Part shown: positions 25,324-33,437 of the stretch, piece after piece | How the letters are laid out: each line of letters begins with the position of its first letter | Numbering within the stretch: the stretch's first letter is position 1 | Assembly: GCA_945865295.1 (NCBI GenBank) | Contig: CAMBDE010000014.1 | Span: forward strand, 1 to 38,588 | Length of the DNA stretch: 38,588 nucleotides | DNA from: Chitinophaga pinensis | GTDB taxonomy: Bacteria > Bacteroidota > Bacteroidia > Chitinophagales > Chitinophagaceae | Direction: 5' to 3' | Translations under genes and position numbers: made by a program | Notes under the pieces: model-generated | Databases searched by the model: none | Told to the model about the DNA's origin: nothing | What the model saw: only the letters and a program-made list of their open reading frames with translations

Positions 25324-25948
25324 TATGCAAATTCACTTTACAGCTGCATCAAAAAGATTCAATAAAGAATGGATTTTCTCCAATCTTGATTTCAGTTTTA
25401 TCACCGGACAACATTATGCATTAATAGGAAATAATGGATCAGGTAAAAGCACACTACTACAAATTATTGCAGGTTATATTGGACTTACAAAAGGTCAGGT
25501 GCATTGGGTAGACAACAATGGTCAATCCATCGATAGCTCAAATATATTCCAGCATATCAGCATTGCTGCACCTTATTTAGAACTGGTGGAAGAGTTCACT
25601 GCATTAGAACAAATCGCTTTTCATCAACAATTTAAGCCCCTTCAGACAAACTTAACGCCAATAAGCTTCTTAGAAAAAATTGGACTCAGTAAAGCAGCCG
25701 ATAAACAGATAAGAAATTTTAGTAGTGGGATGAAACAAAGATTAAAATTAGCTTTGGCTATTTTTGATCAAGCCCCCATCTTATTATTGGATGAACCATG
25801 TAGTAATCTAGATCAAGAAGGGATTCAAACTTACCATCAATTAATGCAAGCATACGCCATGCATAAATTAATTATTGTAGCAAGCAATGATCCACAAGAA
25901 TACCAATTTTGTGGTCAACAACTCTCCCTATCGGATTTTAAAATATAA
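25316..25948 (+). CDS. stand-alone ABC transporter ATP-binding protein
   Basis: 210 residues, a single nucleotide-binding domain with no permease beside it. Walker A GNNGSGKST (near residue 38), signature SSGMKQR (near 139) and Walker B ILLLDEPCSNLD (near 160) are intact. The switch-loop His after Walker B is replaced (VASNDPQ), and no clear Q-loop Gln is seen (ISIAAPYLEL). The start overlaps the lpxA stop; an ATG at 25325 is an alternative. Being at the end of the lpx cluster hints at envelope lipid transport, but which membrane partner it uses is not visible. Confidence 0.88.
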   Translation: MNNMQIHFTAASKRFNKEWIFSNLDFSFITGQHYALIGNNGSGKSTLLQIIAGYIGLTKGQVHWVDNNGQSIDSSNIFQHISIAAPYLELVEEFTALEQIAFHQQFKPLQTNLTPISFLEKIGLSKAADKQIRNFSSGMKQRLKLALAIFDQAPILLLDEPCSNLDQEGIQTYHQLMQAYAMHKLIIVASNDPQEYQFCGQQLSLSDFKI

Positions 25949-25957
25949 GTAAGTCTC

Positions 25958-27187
25958 TTAGCTTCTGCTTGCGATCAACAAATTCAAATCGGTATATTTT
26001 AAATTGCATTTTTGACTAATGTAAAAATCAGTCAATGCACCTTTGTATAAATAGACCCCCTCTCGAAGGTGTAATTGATTCCAGATAATTTCTTCTAAGC
26101 CACCTTGATCTCCAATCTCTACCATTAAATGCATCAAGACATTACTGATTGCCTGGCTTGCTGTTCTCGCAAAACCACTTGGGATATTGGGTACACCATA
26201 ATGAATCACATCATGTTTGATGACAATTGGATTTTCATGATTGGTCAATTCAGTGGTCTCAAAACATCCACCCCTATCTACTGCCACATCAATAATAATA
26301 CTACCTGGTCGCATATTCATCACCATCTCCTCTGTCACTACAATGGGTGCTCTGCCAATTTCATTTGTCAATGAACCAATTGCTACTTCACAGGTTTTTA
26401 GTTGCTTTGCCAGTATTTTTGGCTCAATCACAGAAGTCCAAACACGCTGACCTAAATTATTTTGTAATCTCTGTAGTCTAGAGACATTATTGTCAAAGAC
26501 TTTGACGCTTGCACCCAATGCAAGTGCATTACGTACTGCAAATTCTCCAGTAATATCTGCGCCAATGACCACTACTTTAGTTGGAGGAACGCCACTGATA
26601 CCACCTAACAAAACTCCTTTACCTGAATTAAAATTACTTAGGTATTGACCGGCAATCAACATCACCGCACTGCCTACTATCTCATTCATGCTTCTTAAGA
26701 TAGGATAGTTTTGATTTTCGTCTTTGATATTTTCGATTGCTAAAGCAGTAATTTTTTTTGCAATCAACGCCACTAATACTTCTTGATTGATTGCAGATAA
26801 ATGCAAAGGAGAAATAATGGTTTGATGCATTTGCAAAAAAGGCAAATCAGATTCGACTGGCGGCGCCGTCTTAATTAAAATTGGACATTGGTAGACAGCA
26901 GCTTTTTCAAAAGCAATTTCTGCACCTGCTTCTGCATAATCTTTATCGGTATAACGGCTGCCTTTCCCTGCACCAGATTCCACCATAACACGATGCCCAT
27001 TGGCTACCAATACCCCAACCGCTTCGGGAATTAAACCAACCCTATTTTCTTGAAATGCAGTCTCCTTAGGGATGCCTATCAACAATGGCTTTGCACTATG
27101 AGGAATATCCAATACCTCTTCCTGTGTTTCATAGGAAAATGAAGGATGAATTTGGGGCTTGGTTACACTCATAAGAAATATTTTCAT
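25958..27187 (-). CDS. ald: alanine dehydrogenase
   Basis: 409 residues. It converts L-alanine and NAD+ to pyruvate, ammonia and NADH. The N-terminal catalytic domain starts with LLIGIPKETAFQENRVGL after an extension of about 35 residues not found in the B. subtilis type. The pyruvate-site Lys (LIKTAPP) and His (SPLHL) are present, followed by the NAD-binding fold (VVVIGADITGEFAVRNALALGA). The family also includes transhydrogenase alpha subunits, but the single chain with GVPNIPS favours Ald. ATG 27187 or ATG 27172 (MSVTKPQ) could be the start. It lies 40 bases downstream of tsaE. Confidence 0.9.
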   Translation of the reverse strand: MKIFLMSVTKPQIHPSFSYETQEEVLDIPHSAKPLLIGIPKETAFQENRVGLIPEAVGVLVANGHRVMVESGAGKGSRYTDKDYAEAGAEIAFEKAAVYQCPILIKTAPPVESDLPFLQMHQTIISPLHLSAINQEVLVALIAKKITALAIENIKDENQNYPILRSMNEIVGSAVMLIAGQYLSNFNSGKGVLLGGISGVPPTKVVVIGADITGEFAVRNALALGASVKVFDNNVSRLQRLQNNLGQRVWTSVIEPKILAKQLKTCEVAIGSLTNEIGRAPIVVTEEMVMNMRPGSIIIDVAVDRGGCFETTELTNHENPIVIKHDVIHYGVPNIPSGFARTASQAISNVLMHLMVEIGDQGGLEEIIWNQLHLREGVYLYKGALTDFYISQKCNLKYTDLNLLIASRS

Positions 27188-27194
27188 GAAGATA

Positions 27195-27202
27195 CAAAAA
27201 TA
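27195..27202 (-). promoter_or_regulatory. -7 promoter box TATTTTTG for ald
   Basis: Exact TAnnTTTG match on the minus strand, 7 bases before the ATG at 27187, in the short gap after tsaE. The transcript would be nearly leaderless for that ATG, or have a leader of about 20 bases for the ATG at 27172. Confidence 0.45.
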
Positions 27203-27227
27203 CCAGAGATCCTAGAATAGGAAAAGC

Positions 27228-27656
27228 CTAATTGATTAACCCCTTTTGCTGATTGGTATAAATTCTACGTTGATCGGGGTCGATGAATTCAATGTTGAAT
27301 ACTACTGCATGTTCAGGCACTAGATTAGGCGCTTTTTCAGGCCATTCTACCAAAGACAAATCAGCTTCTTCCATCGCCGCCTCTACCCCAGCCTGCCTAG
27401 CTTCTGCGGCACTCTCTAAACGATACCAATCCATATGGTAAATGAGTTTGCCCTTTACTTCATACTCATTCATAATTGAAAATGTAGGACTTGACATGGC
27501 TTGCTGAATACCCATTGCTCTGCCTATTGCAGCAATCAGGGTTGTCTTACCTGCGCCCATGGGTGCTTGAAAGACCCACACAGGATGCGTAGCATATTTT
27601 TGTACCAGTTGAGCGGCAATCTGATCTGTCTGTTCAAGGGTGTAGACTTGGTCCAT
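27228..27656 (-). CDS. tsaE: tRNA threonylcarbamoyladenosine synthesis ATPase TsaE
   Basis: 142 residues from the ATG at 27656; a TTG nine codons upstream (27683) is less likely because a promoter box occupies 27661-27668. TsaE is the P-loop ATPase that works with TsaB and TsaD to make the t6A base next to the anticodon in ANN-decoding tRNAs. Visible are Walker A PMGAGKTT (near residue 32), SSPTFSIMNEY, the HMDWYRL motif and LVEWPEKA near 107, all typical. The following gene on the strand is ald. Confidence 0.95.
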   Translation of the reverse strand: MDQVYTLEQTDQIAAQLVQKYATHPVWVFQAPMGAGKTTLIAAIGRAMGIQQAMSSPTFSIMNEYEVKGKLIYHMDWYRLESAAEARQAGVEAAMEEADLSLVEWPEKAPNLVPEHAVVFNIEFIDPDQRRIYTNQQKGLIN

Positions 27657-27660
27657 ATTG

Positions 27661-27668
27661 CAAATATA
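27661..27668 (-). promoter_or_regulatory. -7 promoter box TATATTTG for tsaE
   Basis: Exact TAnnTTTG match on the minus strand, 4 bases before the tsaE ATG. A TTTA at 27687-27690 lies 18 bases further upstream as a possible -33 element. Transcription would begin at about the A of the start codon. Confidence 0.55.
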
Positions 27669-27699
27669 AAGCTTCAAATACAATCCTAAAATGGTTTCG

Positions 27700-27707
27700 T
27701 ACCTTTA
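27700..27707 (+). promoter_or_regulatory. -7-like box TACCTTTA for copA-recQ
   Basis: Seven of eight matches to TAnnTTTG, 18 bases before the copA ATG, in the divergent gap with tsaE. It shares TTTCGTACCTTT with the box before the HD gene. No metal-regulator site was recognised. Confidence 0.5.
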
Positions 27708-27725
27708 TATCATAAATGAATTAAA

Positions 27726-29861
27726 ATGGAAAACATTCAATGGAAAGTAGATGGTATGAGCTGTACCAATTGTGCGTTATCCATTCATAAATATCTTAGT
27801 AGCAAGGGTATACATGAGCCTAAAGTGAACTTCATGGAGGGCGAAGTGCAATTTGAATTGGTAGATGCCGCTCAAAAACCCGCTTTAATAAAAGGGATTC
27901 AGGGTTTGGGTTACAAAGTGAGGGGCCAAGCAACTGATGAAGTCCCTAAAAAATGGTTGGACAATAATAAAGAGCGTGCGATTTTCTCTTTAATTTTTAC
28001 CCTTCCACTCATCTTGCATATGATACCGGGTGTGCATATTCATTGGTTAATGAACCCATATGTACAATTGGGTTTAACCATACCTGTATTTATAGTAGGC
28101 ATGAACTACTTTGGAAAAAGTGCCATCAATAGTTTATTAAATGGCATCCCAAATATGAATGTATTGGTGTCCATTGGTGCCATCGCTTCTTTTGGTTATA
28201 GTTTATATGGTACCATCATTGGACAAGGCGCACAGTTTGCATATTATGAAACCACCGCCACCATTTTAACTTTTGTATTTTTTGGAAATTATTTAGAAGA
28301 CGCCTCCATTGCTTCCACCCAACGTGCCTTAAAAGATTTAGTGAAAGCGCAGAAAGTGATGGCCAATATGATTGTCTTTGATGAACATCACAAAGAAATT
28401 ATTTTTAATGTAGCAGCTGATACTTTGAAAGTGGGTGATATTTTATTAATCAATTCAGGTGAGACCGTACCCATGGATTGTAAAATATTATCTGGGGAAG
28501 CAGATGTCAACGAAGCCATTGTAACTGGCGAAAGTATTCCTGTGCATCGTGTCATGAAGGATATCTTATTAGGAGGCAGTACGATCGAAAATGGTTCTAT
28601 CAAAGCTTATGTTACCGCTGTTGGTGATCAAACAGTGTTGGCTAATATTTTAAAAATGGTCAAAGCTGCACAAGGAGAAAAACCACCCGTACAAATTTTA
28701 GCAGATAAAATTAGTGCCATCTTTGTCCCCTTGGTGGTGGGGATTGCATTACTCACTTTAATTGGGAATTACTTTTTTACCAATATTGGATTCAGTGAAA
28801 GCATGTTAAGATCCATCGCAGTCTTAGTGATTTCATGTCCATGTGCTATGGGATTGGCGACGCCAGCAGCCATCGCCGTTGGACTTGGCAGAGGTGCAAG
28901 AAATGGTGTCTTATTTAAAAATGCAAAAAGCTTAGAGACTTTTAAAAACATCAAGCAAGTTGTTTTTGATAAAACAGGAACTTTAACCACAGGACAATTT
29001 GAGTTGAGTGGTTTTTATATTGTACAAAATGAGCAAGCACCAATTTCAGAGGCTGCGTTTAAAATCCTAAGCTACTCTTTAGAAAAATATTCCAATCACC
29101 CCATCGCGAATTGTATTCAAGCAACCTGGAAAACAAATGATGCCATTCCATGGGCGAAAATAGAGGAAGTAAAAGGGCTGGGCATTCAAGCAACAGATAA
29201 AGATGGCAATACCTATTGGGCAGGCTCCTTTAAAACATTAGAAGACAAATCTATTGAAGATGGTCATAATATTTATATTCAAAAGAACAATCAATTCATT
29301 GGATGGATTGACGTAGCTGATCAAATTAGACCAGAAGCAAAAGAAGTGGTGGATCAATTACACCGTCAAGGTATTGCGACTATTTTATTGAGTGGAGACA
29401 GGGCTGCAAAATGTAAACAAGTTGGAGACACATTAGGGATTCAGAAAATTATTGCAGAACAAAGTCCTTCAGAAAAATTAGCAACACTTGATGCACTCAT
29501 TAAAATTGCACCCACTGCAATGGTGGGTGATGGCATCAATGATGCGCCTGCATTAGCTAAAGCCACCATTGGCATCTCCTTAAGCAATGCATCCCATATC
29601 GCCATTCAAAGTGCACAAGTGGTATTAATGAACAGTGGTTTAAAGAATCTACCAATGTCCTTGGTATTAGGAAGAAAAACATACGAAACCATCAAAGAGA
29701 ACTTAGGATGGGCATTCTCTTATAATATCATTGCGATTCCTGTGGCCGCATTTGGATTTTTAGGTACCTGGGGGCCAACCTATGGTGCCATGATCATGGC
29801 GCTTAGTGATGTGGTCTTGGCATTGAATTCTTTAAGGTTATTTAAAAAGAAATTAAATTAA
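27726..29861 (+). CDS. copA: copper-exporting P1B-type ATPase
   Basis: 711 residues, inner-membrane pump for Cu(I), probably export. There is one N-terminal metal-binding domain with C13 and C16 (GMSCTNC). Membrane helices, the actuator TGES, the in-membrane C371-P-C373 site (CPCAMGLATP), phosphorylation D415 (DKTGTLT), HP (NHPIA) and GDGINDAPAL follow. The seventh helix has YN (FSYNIIAIP). The eighth reads MALSD, where Cu(I) pumps usually have MxxSS, so metal choice is a little uncertain; silver or other soft metals are possible. No copper chaperone or regulator gene is adjacent. recQ follows after 17 bases. Confidence 0.92.
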   Translation: MENIQWKVDGMSCTNCALSIHKYLSSKGIHEPKVNFMEGEVQFELVDAAQKPALIKGIQGLGYKVRGQATDEVPKKWLDNNKERAIFSLIFTLPLILHMIPGVHIHWLMNPYVQLGLTIPVFIVGMNYFGKSAINSLLNGIPNMNVLVSIGAIASFGYSLYGTIIGQGAQFAYYETTATILTFVFFGNYLEDASIASTQRALKDLVKAQKVMANMIVFDEHHKEIIFNVAADTLKVGDILLINSGETVPMDCKILSGEADVNEAIVTGESIPVHRVMKDILLGGSTIENGSIKAYVTAVGDQTVLANILKMVKAAQGEKPPVQILADKISAIFVPLVVGIALLTLIGNYFFTNIGFSESMLRSIAVLVISCPCAMGLATPAAIAVGLGRGARNGVLFKNAKSLETFKNIKQVVFDKTGTLTTGQFELSGFYIVQNEQAPISEAAFKILSYSLEKYSNHPIANCIQATWKTNDAIPWAKIEEVKGLGIQATDKDGNTYWAGSFKTLEDKSIEDGHNIYIQKNNQFIGWIDVADQIRPEAKEVVDQLHRQGIATILLSGDRAAKCKQVGDTLGIQKIIAEQSPSEKLATLDALIKIAPTAMVGDGINDAPALAKATIGISLSNASHIAIQSAQVVLMNSGLKNLPMSLVLGRKTYETIKENLGWAFSYNIIAIPVAAFGFLGTWGPTYGAMIMALSDVVLALNSLRLFKKKLN

Positions 29862-29878
29862 AAGAATCAATTGACTGA

Positions 29879-31591
29879 TTGGAAGCCTTAGTTGACATAT
29901 TAAAAAAGCATTGGAACTACGATAGTTTTAGACCACAGCAATTAGCTGTGATTGAATCTATCCTTTCTGGCAAAGACACACTTGCCTTATTGCCAACAGG
30001 CGCAGGTAAGTCTATCTGCTTTCAAGTCCCCACCATTTACCAAAGAGGTATCTGCATTGTAATTAGCCCTTTGATTGCGCTGATGCAAGATCAAGTGAAA
30101 GACTTGGTCTCCAAAAATTTAAAGGCCGTTTTATTAGGAAGCCAACTGAGTGCCTACGAGGAGTCAATTGTGTTTAAAGAGATTGAAGCCAAAAAATACC
30201 AATTCATTTATTGTTCTCCAGAAAAATTAGCACAAAAACATTTTCAAACTTTATTAAGCAGCTTACCCATTCAATTGTTTGCCATTGATGAAGCACATTG
30301 TATCTCACAATGGGGCTATGATTTTAGACCGAGCTATCGAAAGCTGGACTTTTTGAAAAAAACATTTCCCAAGATACCCGTTTTAGCAATGACTGCCTCT
30401 GCTATTCCCTTAGTACAAAAAGACATGTTAAAGCAATTGGGTGTGGAAGACGCCAACCTCATTACAGATCAATTTTTAAGACCTAACTTAAGCTATCAAG
30501 TCAAAAAAGAAACGGTTAAACTTTTTGTCTTAAAGAATTTACTAAAAGACATCACAGGATCTGTGATCATTTATTGCAATACAAGAAACAATGTGGCCCA
30601 GCTTGCAAGTATGTTAACTAGTTATGGTTTTTCTGTTGCAGGGTATCATGCGGGGATGGATTTGAGTGAACGTAAAAAAGTACAAGAGGATTGGATGCAA
30701 GACCATCTTCAGGTAATCGTTTCTACGAGTGCCTTTGGAATGGGGATCAACAAAACCAATGTGCGGGCAGTCATCCACTTTGATATACCCGGAAGTATCG
30801 AACAATATTATCAAGAAGCAGGAAGAGCTGGCAGAGATGGATTACCAGCAAAAGCAATTTTACTCTACCAACAAAATGATTTGGAGTACTGGAATCAGTT
30901 GCAGGAAAAAAAGATTCCTCCAATACCTGTCATTAAAAAAGTATTTCAAGACCTTGCTGATTTTGTGCAGTTACCCGTAGGCATGGGTGAACAACAGCAG
31001 TTTTTATTTGACTTTGAGGTTTTTTGTTTGCAGTTTAAGTGGGATAAAATCATTGCAAGAAATGCATTACAGTGGATAGAACAAGAGGGGCATGTAAAAT
31101 TTTCACCAAGTTCTTTCAAACCCACATTAGTACAAGTCATTGAAAACAGAATTAGCATTCAATTATTCGAAAAACAATATCCTGAAACTGGCTTTGTTCT
31201 GCAAACCTTATTAAGGACCTATGGTGGTATTTTAGACAGCCCTCAGTATATCAATGAAGGCATGCTCGCAAAATTATTACAACGTGATATTGAATTTGTA
31301 CAGGCACAATTAAAACAATTGCTACAATATGGCATGATTTCATTGGAGCAAAAAGCCAACCAACCCATTGTACAATTTAAATGGAACAGGGCATCTGCCG
31401 AATTTATGACCCTTAATTTAGACGAATACCAAGCAAGAAAATTAGCTTTCGAAGACCGCATTCAAGCAATGAGAGATTATATAGGCAGTAGATTAGTCAA
31501 TTGTAGAAATGTATTTCTTGCAAAATATTTTGGTGAAAAATCGCCTCAAAACTGCGGAATATGCGACCTTTGTTCAACTAATAACCATTAG
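29879..31591 (+). CDS. recQ: RecQ-family ATP-dependent DNA helicase
   Basis: 570 residues, a 3'-5' helicase for recombination and repair. Walker A LPTGAGKS (near 40), DEAH and the aromatic-rich loop CISQWGYDFRP, then motif VI QEAGRAGRDG are clear. The four zinc cysteines are at C542, C559, C562 and C565, at the far C-terminus. In E. coli RecQ they directly follow the helicase core. No HRDC domain is seen. The start is TTG at 29879: the codon before it is an in-frame TGA, and the next ATG lies inside motif Ia, so TTG is forced. It is cotranscribed with copA. Confidence 0.93.
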   Translation: MEALVDILKKHWNYDSFRPQQLAVIESILSGKDTLALLPTGAGKSICFQVPTIYQRGICIVISPLIALMQDQVKDLVSKNLKAVLLGSQLSAYEESIVFKEIEAKKYQFIYCSPEKLAQKHFQTLLSSLPIQLFAIDEAHCISQWGYDFRPSYRKLDFLKKTFPKIPVLAMTASAIPLVQKDMLKQLGVEDANLITDQFLRPNLSYQVKKETVKLFVLKNLLKDITGSVIIYCNTRNNVAQLASMLTSYGFSVAGYHAGMDLSERKKVQEDWMQDHLQVIVSTSAFGMGINKTNVRAVIHFDIPGSIEQYYQEAGRAGRDGLPAKAILLYQQNDLEYWNQLQEKKIPPIPVIKKVFQDLADFVQLPVGMGEQQQFLFDFEVFCLQFKWDKIIARNALQWIEQEGHVKFSPSSFKPTLVQVIENRISIQLFEKQYPETGFVLQTLLRTYGGILDSPQYINEGMLAKLLQRDIEFVQAQLKQLLQYGMISLEQKANQPIVQFKWNRASAEFMTLNLDEYQARKLAFEDRIQAMRDYIGSRLVNCRNVFLAKYFGEKSPQNCGICDLCSTNNH

Positions 31592-31671
31592 TTGTATTTT
31601 TAACAAAAGATTGGAATCCAATTTTATAGTTTAAAAAATAAAATCTGTTTCTTTACACAAAGCAAGTAATT

Positions 31672-32370
31672 ATGGAAGACAAGAAGAAGTATAAAATCCT
31701 TTTATGTGAAGATGATAGTAACTTAGGTTTAGTACTAAAAAACTTTTTAGAATTAAACGATTATGATGTTACACTTGAAAGAGATGGCAGATTAGGGCTT
31801 GGCGCTTTTCAACGTGAAAAATTTGACCTTTGTTTACTAGACGTCATGATGCCTAATGTGGATGGATTTACATTGGCCGAAGAAATCAGAGATATTGATC
31901 CAGATTTGCCTTTGTTCTTTTTAAGTGCAAAAACTTTAAAAGAAGATATCCTTCAAGGCTACAGACTTGGTGCAGATGACTATATCACTAAGCCATTTGA
32001 TAGTGATGTGCTCATGCATAAAATTAAAGCCATTATCAAACGCAACGAGGAAGACCATAAGGTTACAGACAATATTGAATTCGAATTAGGCGCATACCAT
32101 TTCAACCCAAAATTGAGAGAATTAAAAATTAAAGAAACTACACAAGTGCTTTCCCCTAAAGAAAATGAGTTATTGAAAATGCTTGCAGAATATAAGAATG
32201 ATTTATTGACCAGAGAAAAAGCATTGAAAAAAATATGGGGTAGTGATACTTATTTCAATGGAAGAAGTATGGATGTGTATATCGCTAAATTGAGAAAATA
32301 TTTAAAAGAAGATAGTACGATTGAAATTGTCAATATCCATGGAAATGGATTTAGATTGGTGGTACAATAA
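31672..32370 (+). CDS. OmpR-type response regulator (RprY-like)
   Basis: 232 residues. The receiver domain has the acidic pair (CEDD, near 12-15), phospho-acceptor D57 (LLDVMMP) and Lys in TKPF. The C-terminal winged helix (LSPKENELLKML ... SMDVYIAKLRKYL) binds DNA. The sequence ILLCEDDSNLG and FDLCLLDVMMP resembles RprY of Bacteroides and Porphyromonas (from memory). No sensor kinase lies next to it, so its partner is encoded elsewhere. It stands 80 bases after recQ, with no clear promoter box recognised. Confidence 0.92.
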   Translation: MEDKKKYKILLCEDDSNLGLVLKNFLELNDYDVTLERDGRLGLGAFQREKFDLCLLDVMMPNVDGFTLAEEIRDIDPDLPLFFLSAKTLKEDILQGYRLGADDYITKPFDSDVLMHKIKAIIKRNEEDHKVTDNIEFELGAYHFNPKLRELKIKETTQVLSPKENELLKMLAEYKNDLLTREKALKKIWGSDTYFNGRSMDVYIAKLRKYLKEDSTIEIVNIHGNGFRLVVQ

Positions 32371-32380
32371 GTTTTATTGT
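32364..32380. terminator. weak AT-rich hairpin between response regulator and ruvB
   Basis: A 7-bp stem ACAATAA/TTATTGT with loop GTT overlaps the response regulator stop. It is the only hairpin seen between these convergent genes. It has no T run, so termination is doubtful. Confidence 0.25.
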
Positions 32381-32391
32381 ATACTTATTAT

Positions 32392-33429
32392 CTATCTAAA
32401 TAATTCTGGATTGTCTCCAAAGCCTTGTCCCTTATGCTTTCCAAGGTGCTCGTAAGCTTTAAAAGTGACTTCTCTGCCCCTAGGTGTTCTTTGCAAGAAC
32501 CCTTCTTGAATTAAGAATGGCTCGTATACTTCTTCAATCGTGCCCGATTCCTCTCCTACTGCAGTTGCAATAGTGCTAATCCCAACAGGACCTCCTTTGA
32601 ATTTTTCTATAATGGCAAGTAGAATACGATTGTCCATTTCATCCAACCCATGCTCATCTACATTCAATGCTTTCAATGCATGTTGGGTGATGCCTAAATC
32701 AACAATGCCATCGTTTAAGACTTGTGCAAAGTCTCTTACCCTTCTTAATAAGCCATTGGCAATTCTTGGTGTTCCTCTACTCCTTCTTGCGATCTCAGCA
32801 GCTGCACTTGAATCTACTTTCACTTCTAGGATGCCTGCACTTCGTTCAATAATTTTTTGCAAAACAGGTGCAGGATAATATTCCAATCTTGATTTAATTC
32901 CAAAACGAGATAATAATGGTGCTGTTAGTAATCCACTTCTGGTGGTGGCACCGACCAATGTAAATGGATTTAAATTAATCTGTACTGATCTTGCATTGGG
33001 GCCACTATCAATTAATATGTCAATCTTATAGTCTTCCATCGCTGCATACAAATACTCTTCTACCACGGTACTCAATCGATGAATTTCGTCAATGAACAAG
33101 ACATCATTAGGTTCTAAGCTAGTCAATAAGCCTGCCAAATCACTTGGCTTTTCAATGACAGGACCCGATGTTTCTTTGATCTGCACACCCATTTCATTCG
33201 CCACGATCCTACTCAATGTTGTTTTACCTAAACCTGGAGGTCCATGAAATAAAATATGGTCCAATGCCTCTCCCCTTAGCTTTGCAGCCTTAATAAAAAT
33301 GCTAATATTTTCAATTAACTGTGGCTGACCTGCAAAAGCATCCATGACAGCAGGACGAATTGTATTCTCAAATTCTCTGTCCTGGGCTGGTTCATTTTGA
33401 AAAGGCCTATCCAAGTTTGGGTTTGACAT
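32392..33429 (-). CDS. ruvB: Holliday junction branch migration helicase RuvB
   Basis: 345 residues from the ATG at 33429 ([10 protein letters not shown]), the family length. An open frame extends further upstream, but those codons lie inside the preceding peptidase gene and have no family likeness. RuvB is the AAA+ motor that drives branch migration with RuvA. Walker [11 protein letters not shown], Walker [10 protein letters not shown], the sensor GATTRSG, and the C-terminal winged helix ending RTPRGREVT are all present. It starts 8 bases after the S9 peptidase stop, so it is the last gene of leuS-peptidase-ruvB. Confidence 0.97.
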   Translation of the reverse strand: MSNPNLDRPFQNEPAQDREFENTIRPAVMDAFAGQPQLIENISIFIKAAKLRGEALDHILFHGPPGLGKTTLSRIVANEMGVQIKETSGPVIEKPSDLAGLLTSLEPNDVLFIDEIHRLSTVVEEYLYAAMEDYKIDILIDSGPNARSVQINLNPFTLVGATTRSGLLTAPLLSRFGIKSRLEYYPAPVLQKIIERSAGILEVKVDSSAAAEIARRSRGTPRIANGLLRRVRDFAQVLNDGIVDLGITQHALKALNVDEHGLDEMDNRILLAIIEKFKGGPVGISTIATAVGEESGTIEEVYEPFLIQEGFLQRTPRGREVTFKAYEHLGKHKGQGFGDNPELFR

Positions 33430-33437
33430 TGCTTGTA

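Noticed and set aside
27657-27683. Upstream TTG start for TsaE.
   Set aside because: It would place the start within or above the -7 box; ATG 27656 matches the usual TsaE N-terminus.
30300-30360. Tyr in place of His in the RecQ aromatic-rich loop (QWGYDFRP).
   Set aside because: I recall this form as common in Bacteroidota RecQ, so it is probably not an unusual change.
27726-31591. copA-recQ as a functional metal-stress and repair system.
   Set aside because: The close spacing suggests cotranscription only; no other metal or repair gene supports a joint role.
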